A DNA stretch of 5,279 nucleotides from Bacteroidota bacterium. GTDB taxonomy: Bacteria > Bacteroidota > Bacteroidia > Chitinophagales > Chitinophagaceae. Below are positions 1 through 4,618 of the stretch, in pieces. The notes under the pieces were generated by a model. That model was not told where the DNA came from. It made no database searches and worked only from the letters and a program-made list of their open reading frames with translations. The stretch covers positions 1-5,279 of the forward strand of contig JAFAGE010000132.1 of assembly GCA_023423015.1 (NCBI GenBank), written 5' to 3'. Position 1 is the stretch's first letter. Each line of letters starts with the position of its first letter. The translations under genes were made by a program, and so were the position numbers.

Positions 1-210
1 CAATGGAAAGAAGCTGTAGATGCGCATTTTGCGTGGTGGGACAAAATTGCGGAGATAAAAAGAAATAACAATGAAACGCTAACGGTGCTGACCGAATTCG
101 GACCACCCGACTACATGCCTACCGAACCATATACACGCAAACCCCTTGCAGACCAGTGGGCAATTAATGTGCACATGCTGAAGTTGTGGAGGGAAAAGCA
201 CGGGAAATGA
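1..210 (+). CDS. TIM-barrel sugar phosphate isomerase/epimerase-like protein, C-terminal fragment (5' end outside window)
   Basis: Frame 1 is open from the first base and ends at a TGA at 208-210, giving the last 69 residues of a longer protein. The tail contains EFGPPDYMPTEPY (residues 37-49 of the fragment) and then ADQWAINVHMLKLWREKHG. From memory, an EFGPPPYMPT...PYT...VADQWEIN-type ending is typical of xylose-isomerase-like TIM-barrel proteins (AP_endonuc_2 superfamily) in Bacteroidetes and Planctomycetes. In these, the Glu of the EFGP block sits at the end of a late barrel strand near the metal site. The catalytic core is not in the window, so the substrate is unknown. The gene runs toward the minus-strand isomerase gene with a 65-bp gap, and no hairpin terminator is visible after the stop. 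The assignment rests on the C-terminal motif only. Confidence 0.6.
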   Translation, partial: QWKEAVDAHFAWWDKIAEIKRNNNETLTVLTEFGPPDYMPTEPYTRKPLADQWAINVHMLKLWREKHGK

Positions 211-212
211 GA

Positions 213-247
213 ACGTGGGACGGAGAACGGAGTGCGGAGGGTGGAGT
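213..247. repeat. Degenerate 7-bp tandem repeat array (left copy, consensus RYGGAGN)
   Basis: Five consecutive units in exact 7-bp register fill the spacer between two convergent genes. Units start at 213, 220, 227, 234 and 241. The last four fit RYGGAGN exactly (for example ACGGAGA at 220 and GCGGAGG at 234), and the first (ACGTGGG) is a diverged copy. The array begins 3 bp after the stop of the upstream + strand gene and lies outside any reading frame I trust. A related array occurs at 4539-4593 in the same orientation. Function is unknown. Period and register are read directly from the sequence. Confidence 0.65.
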
Positions 248-256
248 GCGTTGACG

Positions 257-270
257 TTTGCCTTTTGCCT
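257..270. repeat. Perfect direct heptamer doublet TTTGCCT x2
   Basis: TTTGCCT occurs at 257-263 and again at 264-270, directly tandem, just before the 3' end of the minus-strand isomerase gene (stop at 278-276). It shares the 7-bp period of the purine-rich array beside it but has a different, pyrimidine-rich unit. No terminator hairpin is seen here. Two copies alone could be chance, and the interest comes from the matching period of the neighbouring array. Confidence 0.45.
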
Positions 271-275
271 TGCAT

Positions 276-1181
276 CTATGCTTCCGCCGCCTTCAACTTG
301 TCTTCAATAAACCTTTTAGCGCGGGGCACATCCGATTCGTCGAGGTGTTCTATGATGATCGGGATATTCGGATGATCGCGGCTGAGACGTTTCAGGTAAA
401 GATCATAGTTCAATGAACCAAGCCCTGGTGCAGGTAATTCAATTTTGCCAACGCCACGGAGTGCATGTGCCTCGCTGGCATCAATATCCGCCATCTGAAC
501 ACCCTGTTCTGCCTCTGCCCTCTTCACGTCTTTTGCGTGCGATATTTTTACATGATGCGAAAGCGCATTGAAGATCTTACTTAATTCGCCGTCCATGTTG
601 TCGATATTATGATCTTCAAAGTAATTAGTGGGATCCATGAGTAATCCAAGGCGGTTATCGTTGATATCGGAAAATAAACGAAGTGTTTCTTCTATGGAAC
701 CAATTACATTGTTTACATACGTTTCTACCAGGAAATACGCCCCATATTTTCTTGCTTCATCCACAAGGTCTCCAATAACGTCAAGACATTCCAGGTAACC
801 TTCTTCAGTTTTGTTTTTCGGGTGGTGTACCCAATCACTGTCGGTATCAAACGTACCGGATTCACTGATCACATATGGCGAACCCAGTTCATTTGCATAA
901 CGGATGATTTCTTTCAAACGATCAAGATTGGCTTTTCTCTTTTCCGGAACCGGGTGAACAAGATTTGAGTAGCCGGATACACAACATACGGGTAGGTGAT
1001 GATCGCGAAATGTGTTCCGTATTTTTTTGCATGCTGAACTATTCAGCTTACCCAATCCCACGTCCATATTCTTAAACGTCACATCGAGCTGAACCGTGTT
1101 AAAATTCAACTCGCGGATTTTTCGTGCAGTCTCCTCGAGCGAATAAGGAAAATAGCCCGTAAATATGCCTATCTGTATCAT
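276..1181 (-). CDS. Sugar phosphate isomerase/epimerase family protein (xylose-isomerase-like TIM barrel)
   Basis: This 301-residue protein has the length and strand pattern of the AP_endonuc_2 TIM-barrel family, a set of divalent-metal-dependent isomerases, epimerases and lyases acting on sugars, cyclitols and keto-acids. It opens with IGIFTGYFPYSLEETARKIR (residues 4-23), the usual first strand and helix. Candidate metal ligands lie at the ends of barrel strands: E153 (LVETY), D183 (LMDPTN), H215 in SHAKD with K217 and D218, and E278 (IIIEHLD). There is no signal peptide, so it is predicted to be cytoplasmic. The ATG start overlaps the stop of the oxidoreductase gene upstream by 4 bp (ATGA, 1181-1178), which implies translational coupling and supports this start. 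It is the last gene of the putative operon and ends at TAG (278-276). The family is clear. The substrate is unknown, and the pairing suggests it acts on the keto-product of the Gfo/Idh/MocA partner (inference). Confidence 0.88.
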   Translation of the reverse strand: MIQIGIFTGYFPYSLEETARKIRELNFNTVQLDVTFKNMDVGLGKLNSSACKKIRNTFRDHHLPVCCVSGYSNLVHPVPEKRKANLDRLKEIIRYANELGSPYVISESGTFDTDSDWVHHPKNKTEEGYLECLDVIGDLVDEARKYGAYFLVETYVNNVIGSIEETLRLFSDINDNRLGLLMDPTNYFEDHNIDNMDGELSKIFNALSHHVKISHAKDVKRAEAEQGVQMADIDASEAHALRGVGKIELPAPGLGSLNYDLYLKRLSRDHPNIPIIIEHLDESDVPRAKRFIEDKLKAAEA

Positions 1182-2296
1182 TTGTTGGAATTGATAATTT
1201 CTTCAATTTCGACTGCACGATGCTGCCTGTATGAAAGGTAACATGCGTCAATCAATGCTGTTGTTTTCAGATTATCTACACCACTGATTTCCGGTTCGGT
1301 GTTATTTTCCAGGGCTACCAACAGTTGCGCCATAGGTCCCGCAAACGCATCAGGAAACCAAACTTCCTTCCACCTGGGGCTAACCCATTGCGGATCGTGC
1401 AAGGTGGTATAGTCGAGCGTGCTTGGTGTGGGTTCGGGATAAAAGGGCCAGCCGATGGTTCCTTTTGCCATACCATCTGTGCCTTCAAGTCTCCAACGAA
1501 TATAAATGTCTGATGCCGAACCTTCGCGACAAGGACCCGACCAGACATCATCCCACGCAGAAGCACGTGCACCATTATCGTATTCGAGAATATACATCGT
1601 AACCCCGTCTTCGTGCAGGAACTTTTTGGATGTGCGCGGATCCTGTGTTACGCTGCAATACACACGTACAGGATCGCCGAGCAGGTACCTGAATGTGTCG
1701 AGATGATGAATACTCATCGTTCGGATGGTTGCCCAGCCGAGTTGTTCCTGCCATGGCATCCAGTGAGGGATAGCACGCATGTCGATCGACGCAAATACAG
1801 GCCTTCCGAATACCTGTTGATCGAGTAATGATTTGCACGCACGAATCGACTGATCGTAGCGCATGTTTTGGTTGACGGCCAAAACAATTCCTGCGTCGGC
1901 ACACATCTTTACAATCTCCTTTGCCTGGGCGTAGTTGATGCCCATAGGTTTTTGAGCAAGGATGCCCCGGATGTGGTGATTTTCCTTTACCGCTTCCCGA
2001 ATAACATCGATCTGGATATCCGGAGGTACTGCAATGTAGAGCACTTCAATTTCAGGATCACGAATGAGTTCGCGATAATCAGCATATATTTTTCTGATTC
2101 CATGCCTTTTTGCGGCCGCTTCGCTTTTTTCGCGACTACGCGAACTGATGGCTACGGGATTAAACCCACTGTTCCTGTACGCAACAAGGTGACAATCGGC
2201 CATGATAAAACCAGCTCCAATGCAACCAATTGTCACCTGCCTGTTTACAGGCAGCACAGGATTGTAGGCAAGGTCAACGCTTCTTGTGTTACTCAT
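1178..2296 (-). CDS. Gfo/Idh/MocA family NAD(P)-dependent oxidoreductase
   Basis: A 372-residue dehydrogenase of the inositol dehydrogenase / glucose-fructose oxidoreductase family, which oxidises or reduces hydroxyls on sugars and cyclitols. Counting from the ATG at 2296, residues 22-32 hold the Rossmann glycine motif GCIGAGF, S51-R53 close the second strand, and LAQKPMG (113-119) carries the conserved K116 of the EKP motif, with Gln in place of Glu. MSIHHLDTFRYLLGDP (194-209) supplies the presumed catalytic H197 and D200. The C-terminal half is the usual mixed-sheet substrate domain. An in-frame TTG lies one codon upstream (2299), but the ATG is the more likely start. The gene begins 12 bp after the stop of the dioxygenase gene and overlaps the isomerase gene by 4 bp. 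No export signal is seen, so it is cytoplasmic. The Asp usually four residues before the catalytic His is T193 here. The family is certain and the substrate is not. Confidence 0.92.
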   Translation of the reverse strand: MSNTRSVDLAYNPVLPVNRQVTIGCIGAGFIMADCHLVAYRNSGFNPVAISSRSREKSEAAAKRHGIRKIYADYRELIRDPEIEVLYIAVPPDIQIDVIREAVKENHHIRGILAQKPMGINYAQAKEIVKMCADAGIVLAVNQNMRYDQSIRACKSLLDQQVFGRPVFASIDMRAIPHWMPWQEQLGWATIRTMSIHHLDTFRYLLGDPVRVYCSVTQDPRTSKKFLHEDGVTMYILEYDNGARASAWDDVWSGPCREGSASDIYIRWRLEGTDGMAKGTIGWPFYPEPTPSTLDYTTLHDPQWVSPRWKEVWFPDAFAGPMAQLLVALENNTEPEISGVDNLKTTALIDACYLSYRQHRAVEIEEIINSNK

Positions 2297-2308
2297 CAAA
2301 CGCAGCTT

Positions 2309-3139
2309 CTACTTTACGTTAAGCGTAATTTCATTTTCTTTTTTCAGGAAATCCGTTTCGCTGGACAGTGATGCAGGATCTGCTTTCAAGAATGCATCAT
2401 CGGGAACAACGCTTACCGGTGTGTAGCACGAAGTGTTCTTTTCGCGGAAAGGTTTGTTGTAGCTCAGGTTGTAGCAGGATATCAACGACCATCTAGGGCG
2501 GTCTGAAAGATTAGCTTCCGACATATGCAGGAGATTGCTATGGAAGAAAAGAAGGTCACCCGGATCAAGTTCTACATAAACGCGCTCAAATATTTTCATG
2601 GCCTCGTCTACGAATGGTTGGTCGGCACCTTGCTGTTCGCCAGCGAAATTGTGCTCGATTCTACCCATCTTATGCGAACCTTTCAACACCTGTAAACAAC
2701 CATTTTCCTTTGTTGCTTTTGTGAGCGCAAGCATCACGCTGATCATTGCATCCGGAAACATGAATCCATTCTTGTACCAGTAACCATAATCCTGGTGTAC
2801 TTCCCATGCCCCACCAACCTTCGGTTCCTTCTGCATCAGTTTCGAATGAAAGTGACATACTTCACCTTCACCAACCAAAGAGGATACCGCTTTAACAAGG
2901 CTTTCACTTCTTGTATATAATCCGAATGTGTCGTCGCCGGGAGTAAACCAGAGCGTAAGTTTAGTGCGCTTGCCACTTTGATCGTTCAGATCTATAGCGT
3001 TATTGCTAAGCGTGTTGTCGCCTGAAGCCAGGCTGTAGAGCATATTCACCTCATTGTTCGAAAGAAAATTTTTCACAATAAGGTAGCCGTCTCTGTCGTA
3101 TTGTGCCTTTTGTGCGGCACTGATTTTTTCACGTGACAT
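2309..3139 (-). CDS. Phytanoyl-CoA dioxygenase (PhyH) family Fe(II)/2-oxoglutarate-dependent oxygenase
   Basis: A 276-residue, cytoplasmic (no signal peptide) member of the PhyH family. These enzymes couple oxidation of 2-oxoglutarate to succinate and CO2 with hydroxylation of a substrate. The double-stranded beta-helix motifs are intact. The HxD iron motif is H115-Q-D117 (EVHQDYGYW), the distal ligand is H205 in LLFFHSNLLHMSEAN, and R216 (DRPRWSL) sits 11 residues later, the spacing I recall between the iron His and the 2-oxoglutarate Arg in human PhyH. KENGCLQVLKGSHKMGRIEH (144-163) is a typical core block. The C-terminal YTPVSVVPDDAF is also usual for the bacterial subgroup. The start is ATG at 3139 with an A-rich leader and no clear Shine-Dalgarno sequence. 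It lies 44 bp after the lipoprotein gene and 12 bp before the oxidoreductase gene. Bacterial members act on diverse substrates, so the name does not imply phytanic acid metabolism. Confidence 0.92.
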   Translation of the reverse strand: MSREKISAAQKAQYDRDGYLIVKNFLSNNEVNMLYSLASGDNTLSNNAIDLNDQSGKRTKLTLWFTPGDDTFGLYTRSESLVKAVSSLVGEGEVCHFHSKLMQKEPKVGGAWEVHQDYGYWYKNGFMFPDAMISVMLALTKATKENGCLQVLKGSHKMGRIEHNFAGEQQGADQPFVDEAMKIFERVYVELDPGDLLFFHSNLLHMSEANLSDRPRWSLISCYNLSYNKPFREKNTSCYTPVSVVPDDAFLKADPASLSSETDFLKKENEITLNVK

Positions 3140-3183
3140 AGCTTTCGTTTTTGTGAATCGGTAAGGTAAGAAAATTCCCCTGA

Positions 3184-4458
3184 TCAGTGTCTGAAAGCGC
3201 GGCGAATAGTGCGGATATCAACATGCAACAACTTAGTTGCAATGCTGTCGAGAAATTTTTCCGAACCACTGAAATGATACACATCGTGGCGGTGCGAGAT
3301 TGATTCACCAGCATTAAGGAATGCACCCGGTGATACACTTTCTATTTCATAAAATGGGCCCATCTGAGATCCGTCAGCAAGTGGACCATCATTGTACACA
3401 TTCATCGCGTCACCATTATAATCGGGACCGGCTGTTGTCCATAGATTGTTCACGTATTGAGCGGTTGAGTCGACCGAAAAATAGGTCACGGTCAGAACCT
3501 GGCGCGCAGGATCGTAGCTGCCTGCAACAGGCAATGCGTATTCGGGCCTAATTCCGAGTTTGCTCCTGAATTTTCCATCAGCCTTGAATAACACAACATT
3601 GTTTTCAATTTTCAAACGCGATTTATCCGGACTATTAAAATAGTCTGAAGTCACCACCTTCTCCCCTTTCGGAGCTGCTTTATGCGGCACAACAATAACG
3701 GTTGATGGTGATACGTGAAACATATCGAGTATCCAGATAAAAGGAACACCTGTCGTGTCGTTCCATGCTTCATCACCGGTATTCTTCAACACGTTCTGAG
3801 TAGTGTAGCCTACATATTTTATTGAGTCGTGAATGTTGATACCGAGAGCAGATTCAATCTGTTCCCTGTTTTGAATCGACACGGTTCTCAGTACGTTCAT
3901 CTCAAGGTAAGTACCGAGGAAATTACGGATCCGCGCATCTTTACTCAGCACGGCAGTTTTCTTATCAGATTTTACCAATCGCCATGCTTCCGTGTCGAAT
4001 GGTGCGGGAGTTTTCCAATTGTCGTAAACCATTGAATCGCCCGGGGCAAAAAACACCGAGCTTTTTCCTCCTTCCGGTCCGAGCCAAAACCTGTTCTCGC
4101 CACCATACCCGTTCATGTGCGGGTCAGGTTTTGCGGAGAACGCTTTGTAATTGATCCATCCAAGACTTCTGCCTTCATCTCCGCCCGTAGTGGAGGTAAA
4201 AACTTTTGCCTGATATTTCGGCGACACCAGGATTGCGGCTTCATCGTCGGTCAATTCAACCAGCGACTTGTCGTTTTGCAGAAGAAACTTTTTGTCGAAT
4301 CCAAAACTCGCTGTGTTCATGGCTCCTTGCTTTAGTAGATCGGGTTCTTTCTTACGTTTATTATTACACGAAACGGCAATGAGGCATGTTACCACCATCA
4401 ATACAGCCATCAACACTGCTGAAACCTGTTCCGGGATTGTTCTACGTGCCGTCATCAT
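3184..4458 (-). CDS. Predicted lipoprotein, DUF6786-like (possible mutarotase-fold carbohydrate-binding protein)
   Basis: With the ATG at 4458 the product is 424 residues. An upstream in-frame TTG at 4479 would add seven. I prefer the ATG because it gives a standard signal peptide: a short n-region with an Arg pair, a hydrophobic stretch (about residues 13-29) and a lipobox ending AVSC with Cys31 as the lipidated residue, followed by NNKRKK. The export destination (periplasmic face or surface) is uncertain, because the acidic surface-export signal known from some Bacteroidetes is absent. Blocks I recall from DUF6786 proteins are present: GYGGENRFWLGPEGG (117-131), FDTEAW (154-159), GVPFIWILDMF (237-247), and YNDGPLADGSQMGPFYEIES (355-374) leading into SVSPGAFLNAGESISHRHDVYHF. 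The GGxRxWxxPE pattern and the late PFYExExxSP block recall galactose-mutarotase-like beta-sandwich proteins, so carbohydrate binding or anomer interconversion is plausible but unproven. It is the first gene of the putative operon. The DUF number is from memory. Confidence 0.72.
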   Translation of the reverse strand: MMTARRTIPEQVSAVLMAVLMVVTCLIAVSCNNKRKKEPDLLKQGAMNTASFGFDKKFLLQNDKSLVELTDDEAAILVSPKYQAKVFTSTTGGDEGRSLGWINYKAFSAKPDPHMNGYGGENRFWLGPEGGKSSVFFAPGDSMVYDNWKTPAPFDTEAWRLVKSDKKTAVLSKDARIRNFLGTYLEMNVLRTVSIQNREQIESALGINIHDSIKYVGYTTQNVLKNTGDEAWNDTTGVPFIWILDMFHVSPSTVIVVPHKAAPKGEKVVTSDYFNSPDKSRLKIENNVVLFKADGKFRSKLGIRPEYALPVAGSYDPARQVLTVTYFSVDSTAQYVNNLWTTAGPDYNGDAMNVYNDGPLADGSQMGPFYEIESVSPGAFLNAGESISHRHDVYHFSGSEKFLDSIATKLLHVDIRTIRRAFRH

Positions 4459-4472
4459 GATCTTTGCAATTC

Positions 4473-4508
4473 TATACAAATATTTGGTGCGAAGTCTGCT
4501 GTTGTATA
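4473..4508 (-). repeat. Perfect 7-bp inverted repeat in the operon leader
   Basis: TATACAA at 4473-4479 is the exact reverse complement of TTGTATA at 4502-4508, with 22 bp between them. Both arms lie in the predicted untranslated leader of the lipoprotein gene, between the promoter box (4529-4536) and the ATG at 4458. It could form a weak A/U-rich hairpin 15-20 nt before the start codon or be a spaced operator. The stem does not extend in either direction, so chance is a real possibility. Confidence 0.35.
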
Positions 4509-4528
4509 CTACGCTGCGTTAAGCGACG

Positions 4529-4536
4529 CAAATATA
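4529..4536 (-). promoter_or_regulatory. Predicted Bacteroidetes-type -7 promoter box of the four-gene operon
   Basis: Read on the minus strand this is TATATTTG, an exact match to the Bacteroidetes -7 consensus TAnnTTTG. Transcription would start near 4522, leaving a leader of about 60-65 nt before the ATG at 4458, a normal distance. The -33 partner (TTTG-like, about 19-21 bp upstream, near 4556-4560) is not recognisable. That stretch falls inside the degenerate heptamer array. The spacer is the only long gap upstream of the operon, which supports a promoter here. No comparable box was found in the 44-bp gap before the dioxygenase gene. Confidence 0.5.
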
Positions 4537-4538
4537 GA

Positions 4539-4593
4539 ACGGTGAACGAAAACGGAGAATGGAGAAAACAGGACGATAGGTGGAGGGCGGAAG
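4539..4593. repeat. Degenerate 7-bp repeat array (right copy, consensus RYGGAGN)
   Basis: From 4552 the sequence falls into six consecutive 7-bp units (starts 4552, 4559, 4566, 4573, 4580, 4587). Three fit RYGGAGN exactly (ACGGAGA, ATGGAGA, GTGGAGG), GCGGAAG has one mismatch, and the two middle units are strongly diverged. ACGGTGA (4539) and a 6-bp unit (4546-4551) precede them, shifted by one base. Orientation and consensus match the array at 213-247. It lies between the araB stop and the operon promoter box, ending 3 bp from that box. A pyrimidine-rich stretch (about 4605-4620) follows, echoing the layout at the left array. Confidence 0.5.
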
Positions 4594-4618
4594 TCCGGGT
4601 ATTCACTTTCCTCTTCTT

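Noticed and set aside
213..247. CRISPR array or transposon-end interpretation of the short repeats
   Set aside because: Units are 7 bp, directly tandem and without spacers. There are no target-site duplications and no transposase or cas genes.
211..275. Bidirectional terminator between the convergent genes
   Set aside because: No inverted repeat of useful length followed by a T tract was found on either strand. The spacer consists mainly of direct heptamers.
1575..1904. A 109-codon minus-strand frame inside the oxidoreductase gene
   Set aside because: It is an alternative frame of a clear Gfo/Idh/MocA gene, rich in Arg/Cys/Ser and without family resemblance.
1868..2371. A 167-codon open frame on the + strand across the oxidoreductase start and dioxygenase end
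   Set aside because: It lies antisense to two well-supported genes, spans their junction, and its translation shows no recognisable domain. It is a shadow frame.
4477..4486. 10-bp palindrome CAAATATTTG
   Set aside because: A short A/T-rich palindrome of this size is expected by chance. It overlaps the leader inverted repeat and has no second copy in the window.
4268..4522. An 84-codon + strand frame running through the lipoprotein start region
   Set aside because: It is antisense to the signal-peptide coding region and leader. Its hydrophobic character is a by-product of the opposite strand, and no promoter or partner is seen.
4588..4597. Possible terminator hairpin after araB (CGGA/TCCG)
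   Set aside because: The 4-bp stem leaves only 2 nt for the loop and no U tract follows on the minus strand, so it does not support a terminator call.
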